Source: Peptoniphilus ovalis (GTDB taxonomy: Bacteria; Bacillota; Clostridia; Tissierellales; Peptoniphilaceae). Taken from it: a DNA stretch of 64,000 nt. The DNA lies in assembly GCF_018919265.1 (NCBI RefSeq), contig NZ_JAHLQO010000002.1, positions 1-64,000 on the forward strand. Direction: 5' to 3'. Positions 38,808 to 47,993 of the stretch are shown in pieces (the first letter of the stretch is position 1; every line of letters begins with the position of its first letter). A program made the position numbers and the translations under genes. The notes under the pieces are model-generated. The model saw nothing but the letters and a program-made list of their open reading frames with translations. It was not told where the DNA came from and did no database searches.

Positions 38808-41800
38808 ATGGATAATTTGAAAAAAGTTGTAGATGACAAGAAATTAAAATCTGCAACTAGGGTACCAAAGTATGGAATGAGGAAACTTTCCGTAGGCCTT
38901 GTTTCATGTACTCTTGGATTTATTACATTTGCAGCTCCAAATGTAGTAAGTGCACATGTAAATGAGTCAGCTGCAATAGTTGAAAATCACGAAGGCGGTG
39001 CGCCAAGTGATGGAGCGGTGGAAAGAGCAGTAAGTGGAACGGATAATGATAAAAATAAAGTTGAAGCAACAACTGCTGATGCTGTAAATACTTCTGGAGC
39101 ATCAGAAAGTCTATTAAATGAGCCTATTTCAGCGGAAAAAGCAGCAGAAAAGCCTGTAGAACCAGAAGAGCCAGTTGAAACTGAAAAACCAGTTCAACCA
39201 GTTGACCCAGCTGAAGCTGTAGAAGAAAAATCTACTGATAAGGAAAAGGCTCCAGAAGGCGCAGCAGGAGCAGCTCTTGAACTAAGCGCTGAAGAGACAC
39301 CTCAGCCATTAGGAGCTACTGCTGAGGACACTGAAACTCCTGCAACTACAGCAGGAACAACTGGAGAAACATCTGATGAAAATAAAACATCTAAAGAATA
39401 TAAGCAATCTGATATTGTAAAAGATGAAAAAGTAATTACTGAGGGCAAAGGCTATAGGCAAAGTGAGATAGCTGGTCAAGGTAATAAGATTAAGGTTATT
39501 AACGAGGATCTTGGCAATGAAAAAGAAGGTGTACGTGTAGAAGTTCAGAATCCTTCTCCAACATCTCCTGATAAAAAATCTTTTGGTGTCGAGGTAAACA
39601 TTGACAAGAAAAAAGCTGACAGGACTTATAATGGTTTCTTAATTACTGATTCCGCAAGAGGACCAAGTGTTGAAAGTGAAGGGGGATTTCTAGACCCTGG
39701 CCAAACACTCCCTACAAATACTGAGGATACTGTAACCTATAAGCCTGACTCAACAGGTGGTGAAATATATGCAGGAAGACAAACAAAGTTTGATTATATA
39801 TCTAATGAAAAGGATAGAAAACATTTAGCTAATAAGGATACTGGAAAAACTACCCTAGCTTGGCAAGGGAAATACACTGATCCAAATCCAAATAAGAAGA
39901 TGTTTGATGGAAGTAACTTTGAAGTCTCTGTAGGTGTCAACCCTTACCCAAACGAAAACAAAGATTTAAGTCTTATTGGAATTGGTGGGACTACTACAAT
40001 AAATAAAGTCCCTGTTAAAAATCAATACATTGTATCTGATGCTAATATAACAAACGCAGGGGATGAAGATTACACTCGTTTAGTAGGAGAAGTTTACCAT
40101 CCAGATGAAGACATACTAGTAAATGGAGCTCAGGCTTTAATTGTAAATGCTACTAATATTGAAGAACTTAAAAATGCTACAGGTAATAACAATCTATCTG
40201 TAGGTCAAATAGTATTTAAAATGCCTAAAGGTGCCCTTCAAGGTGATGATTCTATCTTCAATGATGATAAATTTAAGGGAGTACAAAATCTTAGAGCAAA
40301 ATTCTTTGCAAGACCAAGAACAAAAGAAGAATTTCAAAAAGCTGCTTTAACCGAAGATTATAACGATGTATTTGCTTATGAATCTACAGGTGCAGGTACT
40401 AAGGTTATAAACCACAACGGAACTGAAGTTACAATCGACAAGCAAGGTATAGATCGTTACGACCACTACAACCTAATCGGTGAAATGACTATCAACCTTG
40501 ATGACACTAAGAATTATGATCAAACCTTTAACAGAATCCAAAGCAAAGACGATACTGCCTATTCAAACACTGTAACACCAGGCGGATCTATTAATCTTAA
40601 GATAAATTCACCATCAGGAAAAGAAGGCGATCCTTCTAAGTCTTACGAGGATATGAAGAACGCTAAGGCTAATGGACTAGCAGATGGTAAGATTCTTGAA
40701 GAATTTAAAAAACAGGCAGAGGCCAAAGGTTGGAAGGTAGAAACAAAAAAAGACAACCCATCAGAGTTTACAGTAACAGCTCCAGCTGATGCTAGACCTG
40801 GGGACACTATGTATCTACCAATTGAGTATAAGTATACAAATGGTTCTAAGGACTACCATTCTTTTTACTTTGTAGTCAAAGAAACAAACAACGTTAAACC
40901 AGAATACCACGCAGAAGTTGGCTTCCAAGGTGATACCCTTACAAATACACCAGAAGTAGAACTAAGCGACAAAGCTGACATCAACAATCCAGAATCATAC
41001 GAACTTGTACCTGGAACTTATACTGACGACAAGGGTAATGTATGGAAAGATGTTACTATTGATAAAGATACTGGTGTAGTAACAGCAAAAGTACCAGATG
41101 GTGAAGGTGTTAAGATAATTGGTGGAGAGAATGTCTTTATACCAGTAAAAGTTAACTACACAGACAAGCTAACTGGCGAAGCTAAGACAGAAATTGTTAA
41201 AGCACAATTTATAGCAAGACCTAAATATAAAGCAACTGTAAAAGATGAAGATATAAAAGATATACCATTCGCTTCAAAAGAAGAATTTGATGAAACAATT
41301 CCTCTTGGAGAAATAAGAGTAATCAATCCAGGTAAGGCTGGTAAGGAAAAGACAGTCTTTGAACAAGATGTTGTAAATGGCAAAAAAGGACTTATCGACC
41401 CAGAAACAGGTAAATTCACAGAAGGCGAAAACCTATTTAGAAAAGTTACAACAACTATCGAAGAAAAAGAAGATAGACTTGTAAAAGTTGGTGTAAAACC
41501 AGCAGAAAAAACTATTACAATACCTCACACAACAGAATATGTGGTAGACCCTACGCTCAAACCAGGTGAAGAAGTCTATGAAGAGGGTTGGGATGGAGAA
41601 ATCACTGTTAAGACTACAAGAAATCCAGATACTGGTGAAATTACCATCACAAAAGAAGAAACCCTTGCTATGCAACCAATGAAGATAAGAGTTGGAGCTT
41701 ATGAACATAAAAATGACATTCCATTTGATACTACTGTTATAACTGATGATAACTTGCCAGCAGGTACAAAAGAAGAAACTGGTGGTGTAGTTGGAAAGAC

Positions 41801-44561
41801 AGAAACAAAAGTAACTCCAGCTAAGATTGCCGATATGGATGACATGATGAACACAATCGGCGAAGACAACTTCTTAAAACATGATAAAGAACACCAAGTA
41901 ATGAACCTACCAAACTACGAAGCAATCGCTAATTACATGGTAGAAAAAGGCTATTGGGATGCTGATAAGGTTACAAAAACTACAGATGAGTATGGCAATG
42001 TAACTGCAGCATCATATAATGGAGAAAGTTTTGAAGACCTTCTAAACTTTGACTCTAAGAACAGACCGCAAGGTAAAGCTTTGGTTAAAGGTAAAGTAGA
42101 AACAAAAACAATTACTGAAAAACAAGATAAGGTAATCAAAGTTGGCACAAAGACAGAAGGAACTGTAGTAGATACAGATGAAATACCATTCAAAGTCAAA
42201 GTTGAAAAAGACCCATCACTTAAGAAAGGTGAATGGAAATACAAGAAGGATGAAAACGGCGAAGACCTATCTGGTAAGGTTGGTACAAACAAGAAAACTT
42301 GGACAATTGTAAACTCTAAGGTAGTTGGAGAACCAAAGGTTGAAGAAACTAAGCCAGTAGATGCAGTTATCCTAGTTGGTGAAGAAGACTTCACAGGTAC
42401 AGTAACCCACGATGTTACAGAAGAACTACCATTTACTGTAAAAGTTGTTGAAGACCCTACAATGGATAAGGGAACTCACAAGGTAGAGCAAGAAGGTCAA
42501 AAAGGCTCTAAGACAACAACCTACACTCAAAATATCAAAAATGGTGCTGCTGATGGTGAGATGACAAGTGCTGTTGATGAAACTAAGACAGTTCAACCAA
42601 TTGAGCACATCATTAAGGTTGGTACAAAACCATTAAAGGGCGAAAGTACAGTAACAACTACAAACAAAAAACCATTTGATGTAGAAATCAAGTATGACAA
42701 TACAAAACCAATAGGATTTGTAGAAGAAACTGGCGGAACACCAGGAGAAGAATCAACTACAACAAAGGTAACAAGCGAAGACGGAAAAGTTACTTCTGGC
42801 GATTCAACTACAACTGAAACAACTGCTCCAGTTAAGAAGGTCATTACTGTAGGTACAAAGAACTACACAGGTAAATTCGAATATGAACATGAAAATGTAG
42901 ATCCATTTGAAACAACAATAGAATTCGACAACACAATGAAAGCTGGCGAATCTAAGGTTACTACTCAAGGTGTAAATGGAAAATCTACAACAAAGGTTAC
43001 TCAAGAATTTGAAAATGGTACACTAAAAGACAAAAATGTTGAAACAACAGAAACTGTCAAGAAAGTAAACCAAGTAATCAAAGTAGGCACAATGACTGAA
43101 GGCACTCATAGCCATACAGAAGAATTACCATTCGAATATACTGTAGAATACGATCCGAAAATTGAAGCTGGTAAGTATAAAATTGTAAGACCTGGTTCAA
43201 AGGGATCAAGAACTACGGAATGGACAATTAAGAATTCTGAAGTTGTAGGAGAACCAAAAATAACTGCTGAAACACCTGCTACAAATGCAGTTATTAAAGT
43301 AGGGAATAAAGATTTTGTTGGAAAGATTGAACACACTGAAAAAATTCAGACTCCATTTGAAACTGAATATATTTATGATAAAAATCTTGATGCTGGAGAA
43401 ACTATAGTAGTAAGTGAAGGTACACCAGGTTCTAAAAATATCACTTATACTCATGACATTAAAAATGGTGCTCAAGATGGAGAAACTAAAAAGACTGAAT
43501 CAATTGTAGTAGAAGCTAAAAATAGAGTTGTAAAAATCGGAATTAAGCCAGTTACAAAAACAATTGAAATTCCTCATGACACAGAGTATGAATTAGATCA
43601 AAACCTAGAATTTGGAAAAACAGAAACTGTCACTGAAGGTAAAGTTGGCAGTAAGATTATTACAACTAAGTTCAACAAAGAAACAGGAAAGATTGAAGTC
43701 TCTGAAGAAGATGTTGCCCCTACTAACAAGAAAGTTAAGATAGGTGCTAAGACTGATGGTAAGGTAACTGTTACTGATGAGATAATGTATGAAACAGAGA
43801 TCATATATGATGACACTATGGCAGCTGGAGAAGAAAAGGTAGATCAAGAGGGCGAAAAGGGATCAAAAACGACAACTATAACTATCAAAAATTCAAAAGA
43901 AGAAGATAGAAAAGTTGAAGTTAAAGAAGCTAAGAAGAGAATCGTAAGAGTCGGTACTCTATGTAAAGTTCCTGAAAATCCTAATAAACCAGTTGAACCT
44001 GGCAAGGAAGATCCAGTTAATCCAGGAGGAAATACTCCAAGTAATCCTGAAAAACCTAATCCAGGAGAAAATGATCCAACAAAGCCAGTTGATCCTGTTA
44101 ATCCAAGCAATCCAACAGAACCAAGTAATTCAACAGAACCAGTTAGTCCAACACCTGATAAGCCAGTTACACCTACACCAAGCACACCAATTGTGCCAGG
44201 AGAAACTCCAAATAATCCAGTAGAGACATCATCTACTCCAGGGGAAACTCCAAGCACACCTGCTGAGACTCCATCTACTCCAGCAGAAACTCCAAGTGCT
44301 GAGGAAAGTGTTGAGGAAAAAACTGAAGAAACTGTAGAAAACATTGAAAAAGTTGAAGAAGCTAACAAGGACAATGAACTTGACAGTGCAATTAGGTCAA
44401 AGGGCAGAGAAACTGACAGTGCGAGAAACAAAAAGTCAAAATCTATAACTGATAATCCAAAGACTTATGATGCAGGCGTTGCAGGATATGCAGGTTTAGG
44501 TGGATTTGCATCTGCACTACTTGCTGCTTTTGAAATGAAGAGAAGAAAGAAAAATAAATAA
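38808..44561 (+). CDS. Giant YSIRK-type G5-repeat adhesin with NPKTY sorting motif
   Basis: The protein has 1917 residues. A YSIRK-like signal (KYGMRKLSVGLVSCTLGF, residues ~23-40) is followed by an acidic low-complexity stretch (~55-190) and a globular region (~200-700). Rib/alpha-like modules (~700-820) come next, then about ten G5-type repeats (~890-1720), each ending in a VGTK-like strand. A Pro-rich wall-spanning part (~1722-1815) leads to NPKTY near 1883, a hydrophobic helix and RRKKNK. The layout resembles accumulation-associated adhesins (Aap/SasG), whose G5 regions mediate zinc-dependent cell-cell adhesion. The sorting motif is NPKTY, not LPXTG, and the next gene is a class B sortase, so they are probably enzyme and substrate. 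The ribosome site GAAGGAGA precedes the ATG. Confidence 0.93.
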   Translation: MDNLKKVVDDKKLKSATRVPKYGMRKLSVGLVSCTLGFITFAAPNVVSAHVNESAAIVENHEGGAPSDGAVERAVSGTDNDKNKVEATTADAVNTSGASESLLNEPISAEKAAEKPVEPEEPVETEKPVQPVDPAEAVEEKSTDKEKAPEGAAGAALELSAEETPQPLGATAEDTETPATTAGTTGETSDENKTSKEYKQSDIVKDEKVITEGKGYRQSEIAGQGNKIKVINEDLGNEKEGVRVEVQNPSPTSPDKKSFGVEVNIDKKKADRTYNGFLITDSARGPSVESEGGFLDPGQTLPTNTEDTVTYKPDSTGGEIYAGRQTKFDYISNEKDRKHLANKDTGKTTLAWQGKYTDPNPNKKMFDGSNFEVSVGVNPYPNENKDLSLIGIGGTTTINKVPVKNQYIVSDANITNAGDEDYTRLVGEVYHPDEDILVNGAQALIVNATNIEELKNATGNNNLSVGQIVFKMPKGALQGDDSIFNDDKFKGVQNLRAKFFARPRTKEEFQKAALTEDYNDVFAYESTGAGTKVINHNGTEVTIDKQGIDRYDHYNLIGEMTINLDDTKNYDQTFNRIQSKDDTAYSNTVTPGGSINLKINSPSGKEGDPSKSYEDMKNAKANGLADGKILEEFKKQAEAKGWKVETKKDNPSEFTVTAPADARPGDTMYLPIEYKYTNGSKDYHSFYFVVKETNNVKPEYHAEVGFQGDTLTNTPEVELSDKADINNPESYELVPGTYTDDKGNVWKDVTIDKDTGVVTAKVPDGEGVKIIGGENVFIPVKVNYTDKLTGEAKTEIVKAQFIARPKYKATVKDEDIKDIPFASKEEFDETIPLGEIRVINPGKAGKEKTVFEQDVVNGKKGLIDPETGKFTEGENLFRKVTTTIEEKEDRLVKVGVKPAEKTITIPHTTEYVVDPTLKPGEEVYEEGWDGEITVKTTRNPDTGEITITKEETLAMQPMKIRVGAYEHKNDIPFDTTVITDDNLPAGTKEETGGVVGKTETKVTPAKIADMDDMMNTIGEDNFLKHDKEHQVMNLPNYEAIANYMVEKGYWDADKVTKTTDEYGNVTAASYNGESFEDLLNFDSKNRPQGKALVKGKVETKTITEKQDKVIKVGTKTEGTVVDTDEIPFKVKVEKDPSLKKGEWKYKKDENGEDLSGKVGTNKKTWTIVNSKVVGEPKVEETKPVDAVILVGEEDFTGTVTHDVTEELPFTVKVVEDPTMDKGTHKVEQEGQKGSKTTTYTQNIKNGAADGEMTSAVDETKTVQPIEHIIKVGTKPLKGESTVTTTNKKPFDVEIKYDNTKPIGFVEETGGTPGEESTTTKVTSEDGKVTSGDSTTTETTAPVKKVITVGTKNYTGKFEYEHENVDPFETTIEFDNTMKAGESKVTTQGVNGKSTTKVTQEFENGTLKDKNVETTETVKKVNQVIKVGTMTEGTHSHTEELPFEYTVEYDPKIEAGKYKIVRPGSKGSRTTEWTIKNSEVVGEPKITAETPATNAVIKVGNKDFVGKIEHTEKIQTPFETEYIYDKNLDAGETIVVSEGTPGSKNITYTHDIKNGAQDGETKKTESIVVEAKNRVVKIGIKPVTKTIEIPHDTEYELDQNLEFGKTETVTEGKVGSKIITTKFNKETGKIEVSEEDVAPTNKKVKIGAKTDGKVTVTDEIMYETEIIYDDTMAAGEEKVDQEGEKGSKTTTITIKNSKEEDRKVEVKEAKKRIVRVGTLCKVPENPNKPVEPGKEDPVNPGGNTPSNPEKPNPGENDPTKPVDPVNPSNPTEPSNSTEPVSPTPDKPVTPTPSTPIVPGETPNNPVETSSTPGETPSTPAETPSTPAETPSAEESVEEKTEETVENIEKVEEANKDNELDSAIRSKGRETDSARNKKSKSITDNPKTYDAGVAGYAGLGGFASALLAAFEMKRRKKNK

Positions 44562-44592
44562 TCAAAGATAATTAATCTATGATTAGAATTTT

Positions 44593-44622
44593 GGGACTAT
44601 TCTAGGGGATAGTCCCTTTACA
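44593..44622 (+). terminator. Adhesin gene terminator
   Basis: The GGGACTAT / ATAGTCCC stem is followed by TTTA, a weak U-tract. Its core resembles the GGGACTGTCCC repeat motif, so it may be a repeat element used as a terminator. Confidence 0.65.
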
Positions 44623-44659
44623 TATTGATGTGTTGATTTTGTGTGATTGGGAATTATAA

Positions 44660-45025
44660 TGTTTTCTAATATGGAATGTTTAGGGGAGCTTGCTGCTTGC
44701 CTTGTAGGGCTGTCCTTGCAAATGACAAAGTATCAAAAGAAGCAGAAAACCCTAAGAGTAGATTGCTGAGTTTTTAAGAAATAGGAACAGTTTCAAGGAA
44801 TAGGAAGAGGGACAGTCCCAAGTTATATGAAGATTTCAATTAAAAACATTAAAACTTCTAGTGTGTTTATTTTATTATTAACTTCTGTGACAGTCCCAAA
44901 AATTGGAAGCAGTCTCAAGGAATAGGAAGAGGGACAGTCCCAATTTATATAAAGATTTCAATGAAAAACATTAAAACTTCTAGTGTGTTTATTTTATTAT
45001 CAACTTCAGGGACAGTCCCCAAGCC
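44660..45025. repeat. Intergenic repeats between the adhesin and sortase genes
   Basis: GTAGGGCTGTCCTTGCAAATG (44697 on) is a further copy of the 16955-type element. From 44797 two tandem ~122-bp units follow (starts 44797 and 44919), each containing GGAATAGGAAGAGGGACAG, AAACATTAAAACTTCTAGTG and ACTTC near a second GACAGTCCC. No gene lies between 44562 and 45067. Confidence 0.88.
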
Positions 45026-45067
45026 TTCGAAGGAGTTCCAAAATAAAAATAGCCCAAAGGAGGGTAA

Positions 45068-45787
45068 ATGAAAAATAAAATTATTATAGCAGTAGAGATT
45101 TGCCTTGTTCTAATTATTGCCTTTTCAGGTTTTAAAATTTATTCCTACCACAAGGACAATAAAGAATTTCAGGCAACTCATGCTGAGCTAAAAGAGAATT
45201 TAAACAGTTTAGATACAAGTGAAGTTAAAATTGAAGACAATAGTGCAAATAAGAAATTAATTGCATTAAATAAGGAATACAATGACATAATCGGATGGAT
45301 TAAAATCGACGGAACTGATATTGATTTTCCTATTGTGCAAGCTAAGGACAATGATTTTTACCTCGACCATAATTACAAGGGCGAGTATCATCCCTTTGGA
45401 GAGGTATTTATGGATGCGAGAAATTCTTATGATTTTTCTGATCAAAACACGATTTTATATGGTCACAATGTGAGAAGTGGTCATATTTTTCACGATTTAG
45501 AAAAATTTAAGGAGCAAAGTTTTAGAGATAATTATCCTGATATTGTTCTTGAAACTTTAGATGGCAAGAAAATTTATGAAATTGTGGCGGTTTATCCTGC
45601 AAATGTAAATGATGATTACAGAAATCCAAATTATGATAGTGAAGAATGGCAAGTGTTTAGAAAATTTGTAGAGGAAAGAAATTTATTAAATAATAAACTA
45701 CCTGAAGAGAATGAAAAAATTCTAACTCTTTCAACATGTTCTGATGATAAGGACAGACTTGCAATACATGCGAAATTAGTTAATTGA
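45068..45787 (+). CDS. srtB: Class B sortase
   Basis: The protein has 239 residues. An N-terminal signal anchor (residues 4-24) is followed by the class B start NKEYNDIIGWIKIDGTDIDFPIVQ. The catalytic His is in LYGHNV, the Cys in TLSTCSDD and the Arg in DRLAIHAKL. The inserted helix region between YGHN and the Cys is typical of class B. It cleaves a sorting motif and joins the protein to the cell-wall peptide; class B enzymes use NPxT-type rather than LPXTG motifs. The upstream adhesin ends in NPKTY, making it the probable substrate. The ribosome site is AAAGGAGG. Confidence 0.95.
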   Translation: MKNKIIIAVEICLVLIIAFSGFKIYSYHKDNKEFQATHAELKENLNSLDTSEVKIEDNSANKKLIALNKEYNDIIGWIKIDGTDIDFPIVQAKDNDFYLDHNYKGEYHPFGEVFMDARNSYDFSDQNTILYGHNVRSGHIFHDLEKFKEQSFRDNYPDIVLETLDGKKIYEIVAVYPANVNDDYRNPNYDSEEWQVFRKFVEERNLLNNKLPEENEKILTLSTCSDDKDRLAIHAKLVN

Positions 45788-45799
45788 ATAAAATTTTTA

Positions 45800-45834
45800 G
45801 AAACTCTCTAGGGAACTGGAGAGTTTTTTTATTT
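45800..45834 (+). terminator. Sortase gene terminator
   Basis: The AACTCTC / GAGAGTT stem with a ten-base loop is followed by seven Ts. Related hairpins recur at the unit boundaries of the 313-bp array. Confidence 0.88.
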
Positions 45835-46630
45835 TCATGTAAAGGGGCTGTCCTTTGCAATTAATTTTAAAGTTATTGGTTATAATATCTTGTGAGAATG
45901 AAATGTTGATTGAGTAAAAAGGGCTGTCCCTTACGTCTGGTATTCCCAAGTTTTTGTAAACTTTTCAATCTACATAAAAGAGGACAGCCCCTTCATAACT
46001 TTTTACATCTTGAATTAAATTAATTTTATTTCCAAGGAACTTTTTGTTTCTTATATAGAAGGGACAGCCCACAATCATAAAATTAGGGCAGAATTGCAAT
46101 TCACGCAATATTAAAATAGCTCTCTGGAAAAAGCAGGAGAGTTTTTTTCATGTAAAGGAGCTGTCCTTTGCAATTAATTTTAAAGTTATTGGTTATGATA
46201 TCTTGTGAGAATGAAATGTTGATTGAGTAAAAAGGGCTGTCCCTTACGTCTGGTATTCCCAAGTTTTTGCAAACTCTTCAATCTACATAAAAGAGGACAG
46301 CCCCTTTATAACTTTTTACATCTTGAATTAAATTAATTTTATTTCTAAGGGACCTTTTGTTTCTTACATAGAAGGGACAGCCCTCAATCATAAAATTAGG
46401 GCAGAATTGCAATTCACGCAATATTAAAATAGCTCTCTGGCAAAAGTTGGAGAGTTTTTTTCATGTAAAGGGGCTGTCCTTTGCAATTAATGTTAAAGTT
46501 TATTCGTTATAATATCTTGTGAGAATGAAATGTTGATTGAGTAAAAAGGGCTGTCCCTTACATCTGGTATTCCAAGTTTTGCAAACTTTTCAATCTACAT
46601 AAAAGAGGACAGTCCCTTTATAACTTTTAT
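45800..46630. repeat. 313-bp tandem array, about 2.6 units, after the sortase gene
   Basis: CATGTAAAGG-GGCTGTCC recurs at 45836, 46149 and 46462, an exact 313-bp period; the third unit stops near 46630. Each unit holds four signature sites in order: GGGGCTGTCC, GGGCTGTCCC, GAGGACAGCCCC and AAGGGACAGCCC. Site 1 is complementary to site 3, and site 2 to site 4. Units are separated by a GCTCTC...GAGAG hairpin with a T-run. The first such hairpin, 45802-45832 (AACTCTC / GAGAGTT), is the sortase terminator. Non-coding. Confidence 0.93.
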
Positions 46631-46654
46631 ATTCAAAATTATGCAGATATACTT

Positions 46655-46800
46655 CAAGAAATCAGAATAGGGACAGTCCCAAAAATTAAGGACAGTTTCA
46701 AATTATGCAGACAGCCCTAAAGGGCAGCCTGCTGAGTTTTAAGAAATAAAAACAGTCTCTGAAAATTAGGGGCAGCCTGCTGAGTTTTAATCCAATACAG
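46655..46800. repeat. Short repeat motifs before nadC
   Basis: GGGACAGTCCC near 46671, ACAGCCCTAAAGGGCAGCC near 46712, and two copies of GCAGCCTGCTGAGTTTTAA (about 46724 and 46772). No gene here. Confidence 0.75.
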
Positions 46801-46885
46801 TTTCAAACATTCATTTTTTCAATACTCTATTTTATTTGTTATAATATAATTAGTTTTAGTTGAATGTTTATTAAAAGGAGTACAC

Positions 46886-47737
46886 ATGTTAAATTTATTT
46901 GCTGATGAAATTATTATAAATGCAATTAAGGAAGATATTACAAATGCAGATTTATCCACTGAATCAATTTATATAGACGATAGAGATGCAGAGGTAGAAC
47001 TTATTGCAAAAGAGGATGGAATTATTGCAGGTCTTGATGTTTATAAGAGAGTTTTTGAAATTATTGCTGATTCATACAAATCTCATGTAACTTTTCAAGA
47101 ATTTGCAAAAGATGGAGATGAAGTAAAAAACAAAGATGTCCTAATGAAAATTAAATCCACTGTCAAAGTTTTGCTTTCTTCTGAACGTGTGGCACTAAAT
47201 CTTTTGCAAAGAATGTCTGGCGTTGCAACTTATGCAAATAAATTAGTTAAAGCTCTTGATGATGAAAATATCAAAATCGTAGACACTAGAAAGACTACTC
47301 CAGGTCTTAGAATTTTAGAAAAGTACGCAGTTAGAGTTGGCGGTGCAAATAACCACAGATACAATCTTTCTGATTGCATCATGCTTAAAGACAATCACGT
47401 TGCGGCAAGTGGCGGTGTCAAAGAAGCTATCGAAAGGGCGAGAGCTTATGCTCCTTTTACTGTTAAAATTGAAGTTGAAACTGAAAATTTAGAAATGGTC
47501 AGAGCTGCTGTGGAAGCTGGTGCTGATATTATTATGCTTGATAATATGGATATCGAGATGACAAAAGAAGCCATTGAAATAATCGATGGCAGAGCGACAA
47601 TTGAAGCCAGTGGAAATATAACTCTTGAAAATATTAAAAGATATAGAGATATAGCTGTCGATGTGATTTCTTCAGGTGCAATCACTCACTCTGCAGGCAT
47701 CTTAGATCTTTCAATGAAAAATCTTAAAATAAATTAA
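46886..47737 (+). CDS. nadC: Quinolinate phosphoribosyltransferase NadC
   Basis: The protein has 283 residues, the normal length. Motifs are VDTRKTTPGLR, GGANNHRYNLSDCIMLKDNH and IEVETENLEMVRAA, with the C-terminal phosphate-binding SSGAITHSA. It converts quinolinate and PRPP to nicotinate mononucleotide for NAD. nadA and nadB are not adjacent, so quinolinate is made elsewhere or salvaged. The ribosome site AAAGGAG and a TATAAT (46840-46845) lie upstream. It is monocistronic and followed by a long hairpin terminator. Confidence 0.96.
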   Translation: MLNLFADEIIINAIKEDITNADLSTESIYIDDRDAEVELIAKEDGIIAGLDVYKRVFEIIADSYKSHVTFQEFAKDGDEVKNKDVLMKIKSTVKVLLSSERVALNLLQRMSGVATYANKLVKALDDENIKIVDTRKTTPGLRILEKYAVRVGGANNHRYNLSDCIMLKDNHVAASGGVKEAIERARAYAPFTVKIEVETENLEMVRAAVEAGADIIMLDNMDIEMTKEAIEIIDGRATIEASGNITLENIKRYRDIAVDVISSGAITHSAGILDLSMKNLKIN

Positions 47738-47742
47738 TAAGT

Positions 47743-47785
47743 TTAGGTAATATAATTTTTACAAATATATTACCTAATTTTTATT
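47743..47785 (+). terminator. nadC terminator
   Basis: The 12-bp stem TTAGGTAATATA / TATATTACCTAA with an eleven-base loop is followed by TTTTTA. Confidence 0.88.
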
Positions 47786-47818
47786 TATAGGGAGCATTTA
47801 TAAAGTAAAATATATATT

Positions 47819-47947
47819 ATGAAAAAAGTTTTTAAAATTTTAGGAATCATATTTTTTGTATTTTTAATCTTAGCAATCATAATCACTACATACATAACAG
47901 GAAAATCTGTATTTGACTTTGCTAAAAAAGATACAGTGGGGGTATAA
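47819..47947 (+). CDS. Possible 42-residue membrane protein
   Basis: ATG opens a short frame with one strongly hydrophobic helix (KILGIIFFVFLILAIIITTY) and a short charged tail ending DTVGV. It lies between the nadC terminator and uvsE, 46 bases before uvsE. The ribosome site is weak (GGGAG is too far upstream). It may be a real small membrane protein or the decayed 5' end of a longer exported protein gene. Function unknown. Confidence 0.45.
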   Translation: MKKVFKILGIIFFVFLILAIIITTYITGKSVFDFAKKDTVGV

Positions 47948-47993
47948 AGGATTGTAGGAGATTTTCAGAAAAAAATAGATTAGTTGGTGAGAA

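Noticed and set aside
43844-44431. Minus-strand ORF of 195 codons inside the adhesin gene
   Set aside because: Shadow of the Pro-rich, low-complexity region of the adhesin; Ser/Gly/Val-rich composition and no start signals.
45836-46630. CRISPR-like periodic repeats
   Set aside because: The period is 313 bp with whole units repeated, not short repeats separated by unique spacers, and no cas genes are present.
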